This document shows positions 25,831 through 33,332 of a stretch of 64,000 nt of DNA, piece after piece (position 1 is the stretch's first letter; each line of letters starts with the position of its first letter). This DNA comes from Pontibacter anaerobius (GTDB lineage: Bacteria > Bacteroidota > Bacteroidia > Cytophagales > Hymenobacteraceae). The stretch is taken from positions 290,186 through 354,185 of the forward strand of contig NZ_JAPFQO010000007.1 of assembly GCF_026241195.1 (NCBI RefSeq), written 5' to 3'. Both the position numbers and the translations under genes were made by a program. The notes beneath the pieces were generated by a model that did not search any database, was not told where the DNA came from, and saw nothing but the letters and a program-made list of their open reading frames with translations.

Positions 25831-27477
25831 TTGAAAAGACGAAATTTTCTTGAACTCTCGGCGCTGGGTTTTGGCGGGCTAATGCTGCCATCCATTCCTG
25901 TGTTCGGCGATATTATCTCTCCGGAAAGGGCGCTGGAGACTGTTGACACTGCGCTAAAAAAGCGCCTGGCTGATGTAGCCCTGAATACAGCTAAGTCGAA
26001 AGGCGCAAACTATGCTGACGTGCGCATAGGCCGCTACCTGCAACAGTACATCTTTACCCGCGAGAAGCAGGTGCAGAACATCGTGAATGCCGAGTCGTTT
26101 GGCGTTGGTGTGCGTGTGCTGGCAAACGGCACCTGGGGCTTTGCAGCCACATCGGATGTATCAGATAAAGGCGTTGCCAAAGCCGCAGAGCAGGCCGTGG
26201 CCATTGCCAAAGCCAACTCCAAACTACAGAAAGAGCCGGTGCAGCTGGCCCCTGTAAAAGGCTTCGGCGAGGTAAGCTGGAAAACCCCTATCGAGAAGAA
26301 CGCTTTTGAGGTGCCCGTGGGTGAGAAAGCCGACCTGCTGCTGGCCGCCAATGCCGCCGCCATGGACAACGGCGCCAATTTCGTTAACTCCGCCCTGTTC
26401 CAGGTAAACGAGCAGAAATACTTCGCCTCTACCGAGGGCTCTTACATAGACCAGGATGTGCACCGCATCTGGCCAAACTTTACCGTAACGGCTGTAGATA
26501 AGGCTAGCGGAAAGTTTAAAACCCGCGAGGCGCTGAGTGCCCCAATGGGTATGGGCTATGAGTACATGATCCCGAAGGCATCCGAAAAGATAAAAGGACC
26601 TGAGGGCACCGGCCTGAATGGCTACCGCTACGCCTACGATATGCTGGAGGATGCCGCCCTGGCCGCCAAGCAGGCAAAAGAGAAACTGACTGCCAAATCG
26701 GTAATGGCTGGCAAGTATGACCTGGTGCTGGACCCGAACCACCTGGGCTTGACCATTCACGAATCGGTGGGCCACCCGCTGGAACTGGACCGTGTACTGG
26801 GCTACGAGGCCAACTACGCAGGTACGTCCTTTGCCACGCTGGACAAGTGGAAGTCGAAGAGCTTTAAGTATGGCTCTGACAAGGTGAACATCTTTGCCGA
26901 TAAAACGCAGAAAGGATCGCTTGGCTACGTGGGGTGGGACGATGAGGGCGTGAAGACCAAGAAGTGGGACCTGATAAAAGATGGCGTGCTGGTGAATTAC
27001 CAGGCTATCCGCGATCAGGCACACATCATCAACGAGCCGGAGTCGCATGGCTGCTGCTATGCCGATAGCTGGAGCTCTGTGCAGTTCCAACGCATGCCGA
27101 ACGTATCGCTGGCACCGGGCAAAGAGAAAATGGATGTGGATAAGTTGATAAGTGGAGTGGATAAAGGCATTTACATTGCCGGTCGCGGCTCCTACTCAAT
27201 CGACCAGCAGCGCTACAACTTCCAGTTCGGAGGCACTACCTTCCACGAGATCAAGAACGGTAAAATTGTGGGCATGCTGGAGGATGTGGCTTACCAGAGC
27301 AACACTCAGGAGTTCTGGAACTCTTGCGCCGGCTCCTGCGATGAAAGCGATTACCGCCTGTTCGGATCGTTCTTCGACGGCAAAGGTCAGCCAAGCCAGA
27401 TCAGCGCGGTGTCGCACGGCTCTGCCCACACCCGCTTCAACGGCGTGAACGTGATCAACACAGCCCGCAAAATTTAG
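25831..27477 (+). CDS. TldD family metallopeptidase with Tat-like signal
   Basis: A 548-residue TldD-type peptidase, partner of the TldE/PmbA-like protein encoded next. TTG start chosen because it gives a typical Tat-like leader (MKRRNFLELSALGFGG); no ATG fits. The zinc motif HESVGH lies at 310-315, followed by LELDRVLGYEANYAGTSF, and the late G-x-C-G-type region SHGCCYADSWSSVQ is present. In the TldD/TldE heterodimer TldD is the catalytic subunit that breaks down unfolded or modified peptides. The leader suggests an exported enzyme, unlike cytoplasmic E. coli TldD. The two genes are 32 bases apart. Confidence 0.92.
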   Translation: MKRRNFLELSALGFGGLMLPSIPVFGDIISPERALETVDTALKKRLADVALNTAKSKGANYADVRIGRYLQQYIFTREKQVQNIVNAESFGVGVRVLANGTWGFAATSDVSDKGVAKAAEQAVAIAKANSKLQKEPVQLAPVKGFGEVSWKTPIEKNAFEVPVGEKADLLLAANAAAMDNGANFVNSALFQVNEQKYFASTEGSYIDQDVHRIWPNFTVTAVDKASGKFKTREALSAPMGMGYEYMIPKASEKIKGPEGTGLNGYRYAYDMLEDAALAAKQAKEKLTAKSVMAGKYDLVLDPNHLGLTIHESVGHPLELDRVLGYEANYAGTSFATLDKWKSKSFKYGSDKVNIFADKTQKGSLGYVGWDDEGVKTKKWDLIKDGVLVNYQAIRDQAHIINEPESHGCCYADSWSSVQFQRMPNVSLAPGKEKMDVDKLISGVDKGIYIAGRGSYSIDQQRYNFQFGGTTFHEIKNGKIVGMLEDVAYQSNTQEFWNSCAGSCDESDYRLFGSFFDGKGQPSQISAVSHGSAHTRFNGVNVINTARKI

Positions 27478-27509
27478 TCTTTCACTTTCCAAATTGAGCA
27501 TTAACTAAA

Positions 27510-28826
27510 ATGGCAATATTAACAAAAGAACAAGCTCAGGCGATACTGAAGAAAGCGCTGGGTTTTTCGAAAGCCGATGAGTGCGAGATAACGCTTAGCG
27601 GCAACGAGGGTGGCAACATCCGTTACGCCCGGAACGAGGTATCCACCAGCGGCGCGGAAGAGAACGTGTCGATGGCCGTAGAATCGCGCTTCGGCAAGCG
27701 CTCGGGCGTGGCCACGATCAACGAGTTCGACGATAAGTCGCTGGAGAAGGTGATCCGCCGCTCAGAGGAAATCGCGAAGCTGGCGCCGGAAAGCCCGGAG
27801 TATGTAGAGCTGCTGGGGCCGCAGAAGTACATCACTACCAAAGCCAACTTCGACTCCACGGCAAAGATAGACCCGGCCTACCGCGCCGAGGCAGCCGCCA
27901 AAAGTATAAAAGCCGCCTCCGACAAAGGTTTAACGGCCGCCGGTTTCCTAGAGCACTACACCAGGTTTACCGCCAAAATGAACAACAAAGGGCTGTTTGC
28001 CTACCATCCGTCTACAGACATTGATTTTTCGGTAACGATGCGCACCGAAGATGGTACTGGCTCTGGCTACGTAACCCAGGACTTCTCTGATGCCAGCAAG
28101 CTGGACACCGGAAAGGCCTCGCAGATTGCCGCCGAGAAAGCAGCCAACTCGCGCAACGCCAAAGCCCTGGAGCCCGGCAAGTATACGGTTATACTTGAGC
28201 CTGCCGCATCCATAGACCTGCTGCGCAACATGTTCTTTAACATGGACCAGCGTAACGCAGAAGAAGGCCGCAGCTTCCTGAGCAAACCGGGTGGCAAGAC
28301 AAAAGTAGGCGAAAAATTGGTAGATGAGCGCATCACGGTTTACTCCGACCCGACAAACCCTGAAGTGCCGACCGCTCCGTTTGCCGGCGATGGCCGTCCG
28401 CAGGAGAAAGTGACCTGGATAGACAAAGGCGTGGTGAAGAACCTGTATAACACCCGCTACTGGGCTTCGAACAAAGGCTCGGCCTCTATTCCGCCTCCGG
28501 GCAACGTGATCATGGAAGGTGGCAGTCAGTCGTTGGAAGATATGATCAAGAGCACCAAGCGCGGCATACTGGTAACGCGCCTGTGGTACATCCGCGCCGT
28601 GGACCCGCAAACGCTGCTCTACACCGGCCTTACCCGCGACGGTACCTTCTACATCGAAAATGGCAAGATCATGTACCCGGTAAAGAACTTCCGCTTCAAC
28701 GAGAGCCCGGTGATCATGCTGAACAACCTGGAGGCTCTTGGCAAACCGCAACGCATCAACGGCAGCCTGGTACCACCCATGAAGGTCCGTGACTTTACGT
28801 TCACGAGTTTATCAGATGCGGTGTAA
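27510..28826 (+). CDS. TldE/PmbA family protein
   Basis: A 438-residue PmbA/TldE-type protein. It shows the TldD/PmbA fold (ISYARN-like NIRYARNEVSTSG at about residue 30, GKRSGVATIN, a late FAGDGRPQEKVTWIDKGVVKNLYNTRYWA segment), but no HExxxH motif, as expected for the non-catalytic subunit. It lies 32 bases after the TldD gene and presumably forms the heterodimer with it. No signal peptide is seen, whereas the TldD partner has a Tat-like leader; a folded complex could be exported by hitch-hiking on the partner's Tat signal, or the leader may not be used. A terminator closes the operon. Confidence 0.9.
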   Translation: MAILTKEQAQAILKKALGFSKADECEITLSGNEGGNIRYARNEVSTSGAEENVSMAVESRFGKRSGVATINEFDDKSLEKVIRRSEEIAKLAPESPEYVELLGPQKYITTKANFDSTAKIDPAYRAEAAAKSIKAASDKGLTAAGFLEHYTRFTAKMNNKGLFAYHPSTDIDFSVTMRTEDGTGSGYVTQDFSDASKLDTGKASQIAAEKAANSRNAKALEPGKYTVILEPAASIDLLRNMFFNMDQRNAEEGRSFLSKPGGKTKVGEKLVDERITVYSDPTNPEVPTAPFAGDGRPQEKVTWIDKGVVKNLYNTRYWASNKGSASIPPPGNVIMEGGSQSLEDMIKSTKRGILVTRLWYIRAVDPQTLLYTGLTRDGTFYIENGKIMYPVKNFRFNESPVIMLNNLEALGKPQRINGSLVPPMKVRDFTFTSLSDAV

Positions 28827-28847
28827 AATCTGCTGAGTTATACTTTG

Positions 28848-28886
28848 GATGCCGTATGCAGCAACGCTGCGTGCGGCATCTGTTTT
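28848..28886 (+). terminator. Terminator of the TldD/TldE operon
   Basis: A 15-bp stem GATGCCGTATGCAGC / GCTGCGTGCGGCATC (G-T pairs included) with an AAC loop, followed by TGTTTT. Confidence 0.85.
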
Positions 28887-28956
28887 CATACTTATTTCCT
28901 TTTAAGTTGAGAAAGCAATATTATCCGCCTCGGAAGGTAGGGCCGTTATGTTCTGG

Positions 28957-29039
28957 CTTTTTGTCATCCTGAAAGGATCTTGGTAGCTAGTAGTATAGTC
29001 TTAACCTCCCTTCCAACAGGTTTCTTATCAGAATGACAG
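28957..29039. repeat. Dispersed repeat family C, copy 2
   Basis: Matches 8597-8680: TTTTTGTCATCCTGAAAGGAT, TTGGTAGCTA, AGTATA, then AACAGGTTTCTTATCAG and AATGACA. Its outer bases TGTCAT and ATGACA are inverted repeats. It fills the gap between the TldE gene and the MoxR cluster; the remaining intergenic bases (29040-29207) show a short AGAACTC-rich stretch only. Confidence 0.72.
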
Positions 29040-29207
29040 AAGATTTTAAAAGTTTTTAAGTAGAACTTGACAACCCTGCCCTTTGTAGCGGATGAATAAT
29101 TGCTTTCGAATCCATTATAAGAGAGTCAAAATTAAGCGTTTTCATAAAGTAACAGTCTAAATAAGAACTCACTCGAGACTCAGAACTCTAAACTCAGAAC
29201 TCCCACC

Positions 29208-29825
29208 GTGCAACCCTTCACCTTCGTGCGCCTGCAATACCGCTCCGGCAACTGGGATACCGACCCGCGTATGCCCAGCAACCTGCTGCACTCGCTTATC
29301 CAGTACACCACAGTGCCGGTAAACGAGCAGGAGAAGGTGGTGTCGTTGGAAAGCGCGGAGTTGTTCAAATACCCCTTCAGCTACCTGAGCGGGCATAAGC
29401 TGGTGCAGTTTAACCAGAAGGAGCGGCAGAACTTTGAGACCTACGTGAAAAACGGCGGCTTCGTGTTTGTAGACGACTGCAACCACGACATCGACGGGCT
29501 TTTCGCTAAATCGTTTGAGGAGCAGATGCGGCAGATTTTCGGAGCCGGTGCGCTAAAGAAGATCCCGAATAACCACAAACTCTACCGCAGTTTCTTCACG
29601 TTTGAGGAGGGCCCACCCACCACCAGCTTCGAGCTAAACGGCTGGGGCGATGACCTGGTGCACGATTACCTTAAGGCGATAGAAGTAAATGGCCGCATTG
29701 CGGTGCTCTACAGCAACAAAGACTACGGATGTGAGTGGGATTACGACTTTAGAAACAAGCGTTGGCTGGCCGAGGATAATACGAAGTTTGGTGTGAACAT
29801 CATCATGTATGCGCTAACGAGCTAA
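29208..29825 (+). CDS. DUF4159 domain-containing protein
   Basis: A 205-residue protein that fits DUF4159 (FTFVRLQYRSGNWDTDP at the N terminus, KNGGFVFVDDCNHD, then LPNNHKLYRSFF-like KIPNNHKLYRSFF, and the final KFGVNIIMYAL). In larger homologues this domain is exported and has a glutamine-amidotransferase-like fold; here it stands alone without a signal peptide. Start codon is GTG; the next ATG would remove the first conserved strand. It begins the MoxR/DUF58/BatA cluster, where DUF4159 genes are often found, and lies 78 bases upstream of moxR. The precise function is unknown. Confidence 0.82.
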   Translation: MQPFTFVRLQYRSGNWDTDPRMPSNLLHSLIQYTTVPVNEQEKVVSLESAELFKYPFSYLSGHKLVQFNQKERQNFETYVKNGGFVFVDDCNHDIDGLFAKSFEEQMRQIFGAGALKKIPNNHKLYRSFFTFEEGPPTTSFELNGWGDDLVHDYLKAIEVNGRIAVLYSNKDYGCEWDYDFRNKRWLAEDNTKFGVNIIMYALTS

Positions 29826-29903
29826 ATACTACAGACCTCGCAGCGTGCGCAGCTCCTGCGAGCGTCTAAAAACATACTACCAAAAGTCATCACAAAGTAT
29901 AAA

Positions 29904-30899
29904 ATGACTGAACAAGACATAAACCGCCTGCTGGCAAAGCTCCCACAGCTAAAGCAGGAGATACAGAAAATAATCGTGGGCCAGGAGGAGGTACTCGACG
30001 AGGTGCTCATTACCATGATGGCTGGTGGACACGGCCTGCTGGAAGGCGTACCCGGCCTGGCTAAAACCCTGTTGGTACGCACCCTGAGCAATGCCATGGA
30101 CTTAGGTTTCCGGAGAATACAGTTTACTCCGGACCTGATGCCAACCGACATACTTGGTACCGAAGTACTGGAAGAAGACCACGCCACCGGCAAGCGCTTT
30201 TTCAAGTTCAACGAAGGGCCTATCTTCTCGAATATTGTGCTGGCCGACGAGATAAACCGTACGCCACCCAAAACGCAGGCAGCCTTGCTGGAAGCCATGC
30301 AGGAGCACGAAGTAACCTACGCCGGAAAAACATACTTCCTGCCCAAGCCCTTTTTCCTGCTAGCCACCCAAAACCCGATAGAACAGGCCGGAACGTACCC
30401 GCTGCCAGAAGCACAGCTGGACCGCTTCCTGCTGTACATCAAAATAAAGTATCCAACCGAGCAGGAAGAGCTAAACATACTATCCAGCACTACCGGCACA
30501 CGCCAGGCACAGGTACAACCTGTCATCAGCGGAGAGGAAGTGCTTATGCTGCGACAACTGGTGCGCGAGGTAAGCATAAGCGATGAACTCCTGGGCTTTG
30601 TAAACCAACTGGTACGCGCCACCCGCCCCGACAGCACAAGTATAGACTTTATAAAACAGTATTGTCGCTGGGGAGCAGGCCCGAGAGCCGGGCAGGCACT
30701 TATACTTACCGCCAAAGCCAGAGCCTTGCTGCACGGCCGCTTCGCCGTGACCGTGGAGGATATCACTACCATGGCCTACCCCGTGCTGCGCCACCGCGTG
30801 CTGGTAAATTTCGCCGCCGAAGCAGAGCGCATCACTCCTGACAGAGTGGTAGATGAGCTGCTGCAAAGTATAAAGCTGCCGAAAGAGGTACTGGTATAG
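29904..30899 (+). CDS. MoxR family AAA+ ATPase
   Basis: A 331-residue cytoplasmic AAA+ ATPase of the MoxR class. Walker A GVPGLAKT is at 48-55, Walker B is LADEINR (about 112-118), the sensor 1 region is FFLLATQNPIEQAGTYPLPEAQLDRF, and the C-terminal lid is RATRPDS to PRAGQ. MoxR ATPases act as chaperones that assemble or activate partners with von Willebrand A domains. A DUF58 protein with a MIDAS motif is encoded about 1.2 kb downstream, separated by two small genes of unknown function. The cluster resembles the bat (aerotolerance) loci of Bacteroidota. Confidence 0.95.
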   Translation: MTEQDINRLLAKLPQLKQEIQKIIVGQEEVLDEVLITMMAGGHGLLEGVPGLAKTLLVRTLSNAMDLGFRRIQFTPDLMPTDILGTEVLEEDHATGKRFFKFNEGPIFSNIVLADEINRTPPKTQAALLEAMQEHEVTYAGKTYFLPKPFFLLATQNPIEQAGTYPLPEAQLDRFLLYIKIKYPTEQEELNILSSTTGTRQAQVQPVISGEEVLMLRQLVREVSISDELLGFVNQLVRATRPDSTSIDFIKQYCRWGAGPRAGQALILTAKARALLHGRFAVTVEDITTMAYPVLRHRVLVNFAAEAERITPDRVVDELLQSIKLPKEVLV

Positions 30900-31010
30900 A
30901 CTATCCAACCACCCCTACCCCTCCTTATCAAAGGAGGGGAGTTAAAATACCTGGCGCGGGTATCTAACCCGTGACGTAGGGTGGGCGCGAGTCTCCAGAC
31001 TCGCTTATAC
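30900..31010. repeat. C-rich REP-like module (B) and GTCTCC module (D)
   Basis: A hairpin module CCACCCCTACCCCTCC...GGAGGGGA (30908-30940) followed by GGGCGCGAGTCTCCAGACTCG (30984-31004), a short palindromic module with relatives at 33058 and 59905. It separates moxR from the 31037 gene. Confidence 0.7.
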
Positions 31011-31036
31011 TATTTGTAAAACAAAAGCAGAAACAG

Positions 31037-31576
31037 ATGGAAGAGACGGACATTGTAAAGCTGACGGAAACAGGAACCAACCTCCTGCGGAAGATGCTGG
31101 GAGAGCGCATCTGCTATTTCTTTACAGACACGATAAAGGTAGAAGCATCCGGTACTAACATACTGTACTGGGCTCCGGAATTTGCCATCGGCCTGAAAAC
31201 CAACCGGGGCGACCAGAGCTTCATCAACATCAGCGCCGACTACAAGCTGTCTTCCAGATCCTCAACAACCTACTATGGCTTCGAGATAGAGGAAAGCAAA
31301 GTGCCGCTTCGCAAAGAAAAACTGCTGCAGTCTGGGCTCTGCTCCGAGATAAAGGTGCTGTCGTCGCAAGTGCTGATGATAGAGGTGTACCAAGACTGGA
31401 ACCAGGAGTTTGACGAAGCCATCCACTACGACGCCGCCATCGTGCTCTACACCGACACTCAAAAGTACATGCTCAAAGTACGTGAGGAGTTAATCGGCGG
31501 GGTAGATGTTATACTTGATGAGGCTGCTATTGAAGCGGAACTGGTGGATTTAAAGTTGCGGCAAAGTTTGGTGTAG
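31037..31576 (+). CDS. Hypothetical protein in the MoxR cluster
   Basis: A 179-residue soluble protein I do not recognise. It has no signal peptide or membrane segment. The middle contains alternating beta strands (FINISADYKLSSRSS, then VLMIEVYQDWNQEFDEAIHYDAAIVLYTD) and the C-terminal quarter is helical and acidic. Codon use and GC content resemble the flanking operon genes. It lies between moxR and a low-GC hypothetical gene, 11 bases from the latter, in the same orientation. It could be a cargo gene inserted together with that neighbour, but nothing in the sequence proves this. Confidence 0.7.
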   Translation: MEETDIVKLTETGTNLLRKMLGERICYFFTDTIKVEASGTNILYWAPEFAIGLKTNRGDQSFINISADYKLSSRSSTTYYGFEIEESKVPLRKEKLLQSGLCSEIKVLSSQVLMIEVYQDWNQEFDEAIHYDAAIVLYTDTQKYMLKVREELIGGVDVILDEAAIEAELVDLKLRQSLV

Positions 31577-31587
31577 ATTCAAATTAT

Positions 31588-32100
31588 ATGAAAAATAGAG
31601 GGCTAAGAAGGTATTTTGAAAATTTAAAACAACAGAAGCTGCCAGAGGCCCTAGACTTTAGTGGTGCTGATCAATCTTGGTTTGACTTATACCATTTACA
31701 TATTGATGATCTAGGCTTAGGCAACATATCTTGGAAATCGCGAAAGCAGCATTTAGATGCTCTTTTTGAACTAGCTGAGCTTGTTAAAGAAAAGTTATCA
31801 GTTTACCCTAAAGATTATCAGTTCTGGATCGAAATCGATGAAAATGATAGTAGAGAAGATGCCATTTACATCCACACTCCAAATCCAAATGAAAATAATT
31901 TCCCGGTTAACCTTGAGTTTGATGAGGAGTTAGAAGTAAAAAACATACTATTGCTTAACTATCTAAATGGCAAAGGTTACTCAATGCAAAAGAAGAAGTT
32001 AACCAATTCTGAAGGAAAATTTTGTACAACATACTTTCTTTATCAAGAAGGACTTGGGGCAAGAATAAAAGCGCAACCTTTTAGAATTACCCAACCTTGA
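31588..32100 (+). CDS. Low-GC hypothetical protein inserted in the MoxR-DUF58 operon
   Basis: A 170-residue soluble protein of unknown family. It has an N-terminal W-F-x-LYHLHID segment, a helical stretch (KQHLDALFELAELVKEKL, about 50-67), a beta-rich centre (QFWIEIDENDSREDAIYIHTPNPN) and a basic end. Such compact acidic alpha/beta proteins are common among immunity or accessory genes, but no family is assigned. GC content is about 35% (145 of 420 bases, 31621-32040), while adjacent genes are 55-65%, so it is a likely recent transfer. Its stop codon overlaps the TTG start of the DUF58 gene by 4 bases (TTGA), so translation is coupled. Confidence 0.75.
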   Translation: MKNRGLRRYFENLKQQKLPEALDFSGADQSWFDLYHLHIDDLGLGNISWKSRKQHLDALFELAELVKEKLSVYPKDYQFWIEIDENDSREDAIYIHTPNPNENNFPVNLEFDEELEVKNILLLNYLNGKGYSMQKKKLTNSEGKFCTTYFLYQEGLGARIKAQPFRITQP

Positions 32101-32990
32101 CCACCCACAAATTCATCGACCCGAAGGTACTGGCTACCATAAAAGATCTGCCGCTGCTGGCTAAAACGGTGGTGGAGGGCTTTTTGGCGGGGCAGAACCA
32201 GAGTGTGCGGCGTGGGGCGGGGCTGGAGTTTAGCCAATACCGCAGCTACCAACCCGGCGACGACCTGCGCCAGCTCGACTGGAAAATGTTTGCCCGCTCC
32301 GACCGCTATTACATCCGCGAAGCCGAAGTAGACACCAACATCACGGTGCGGTTTATACTGGATGGCAGCGCCTCAATGGCACATGAGGATGTGAACGGCA
32401 TCAGCAAAATGGATTATGCGCGGTTTCTGGTGGCCTCGCTGGCGTACCTGGCCACCACGCAGGGCGATGCGGTGGGGCTGTACGTGCTGCACGAGAACCA
32501 ACTCATCAACCTGACGCCGCGCTCTGATAACATGCACCTGCAGCGCTTCTGGCACCAGCTGGCGGAGGTAAAGCCGCAGGGTAAGTTTCCAGGCATGGAG
32601 GTGGCCGCCAACCTGTTTGCCGACAGGCGGCAGAAAGAACTGACCGTTTTCCTATCGGATTTGTATGAGCATGAAAGTGAGATAAAAGACCTGCTGTTTA
32701 AGCTGGGCGCGCAAGGTCACGAACTGCTGCTGATTCACCTGATGAGCCGCAACGAACTGGAGTTTAGTTACACCGGCACCCTCACCTTCGAGGACTTAGA
32801 AACAGGGCAGACGCTACAGGTAAACAGCGCTGTGCAAAGGCAGGTTTATTTAGCCAAACAACAAGAATGGCTTCAGGAAACAGAAAAGGACATGCGCAAC
32901 CACCAAATCGCCTACAACCGCTTCGTAACCGACGAACCGCTGGACAAGGCGCTAAGAACGTTCTTGCAGAAACGGATGCTGTATGGGTAG
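32097..32990 (+). CDS. DUF58 domain protein with von Willebrand A-like MIDAS
   Basis: A 297-residue protein of the DUF58 family. The signature RRGAGLEFSQYRSYQPGDD and LRQLDWKMFARSDRYYI stands at about 38-73, then the metal-ion-dependent adhesion motif D-G-S-A-S (ILDGSASM, about 86-90) of vWA-like folds. No membrane segment is seen. DUF58 proteins are typical partners of MoxR ATPases. The start is a TTG that overlaps the preceding stop codon; the next in-frame ATG (in the WKMFAR segment) is well inside the conserved domain. The N terminus (FIDPKVLATIKDL) fits the family, so the TTG start is probably correct. Confidence 0.92.
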   Translation: MTTHKFIDPKVLATIKDLPLLAKTVVEGFLAGQNQSVRRGAGLEFSQYRSYQPGDDLRQLDWKMFARSDRYYIREAEVDTNITVRFILDGSASMAHEDVNGISKMDYARFLVASLAYLATTQGDAVGLYVLHENQLINLTPRSDNMHLQRFWHQLAEVKPQGKFPGMEVAANLFADRRQKELTVFLSDLYEHESEIKDLLFKLGAQGHELLLIHLMSRNELEFSYTGTLTFEDLETGQTLQVNSAVQRQVYLAKQQEWLQETEKDMRNHQIAYNRFVTDEPLDKALRTFLQKRMLYG

Positions 32991-33054
32991 TTTAATTTTG
33001 AATGAGTGATTGAGTGAATAATTGTTGATAGGTGTTTTGTATGATAAAGATATT

Positions 33055-33295
33055 CATGGCGCGAGCGTCCTCGCTCATGACCAGCTATAGTTTGGGCCTC
33101 TGGCCCAGTTGAGTTACAAACTCAACATCAATGCAAGCCACAAGTTGAAAACTTGCGGCAGTAAGAATATAAGATTACAAAAACAGAAAAAGTCCCCCTT
33201 GGGCGTAAGGCCCCTCGACAAAGAAGGGGGTAGGGGATGACAATCGATCCCGATTCCCCTCTAGGGAGGGGTTAGGGTGGGTTAACCGCTCCACA
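33055..33295. repeat. Repeat-filled gap in the MoxR cluster (families D and B)
   Basis: Bases 33058-33078 hold a GGCGCGAGCGTCCTCGCTC hairpin module (family D), 33095-33160 a run of short dyads, and 33190-33290 two C-rich REP-like modules with CCCCTTGGGC...AAGGGGG and CCCCTCTAGGGAGGGG hairpins. The last 35 bases before the BatA start are a run of AACTCWTAACT words. No gene is seen between DUF58 and BatA. Confidence 0.7.
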
Positions 33296-33332
33296 AACTC
33301 ATAACTTTTAACTCTTAACTCTTAACTATAAC

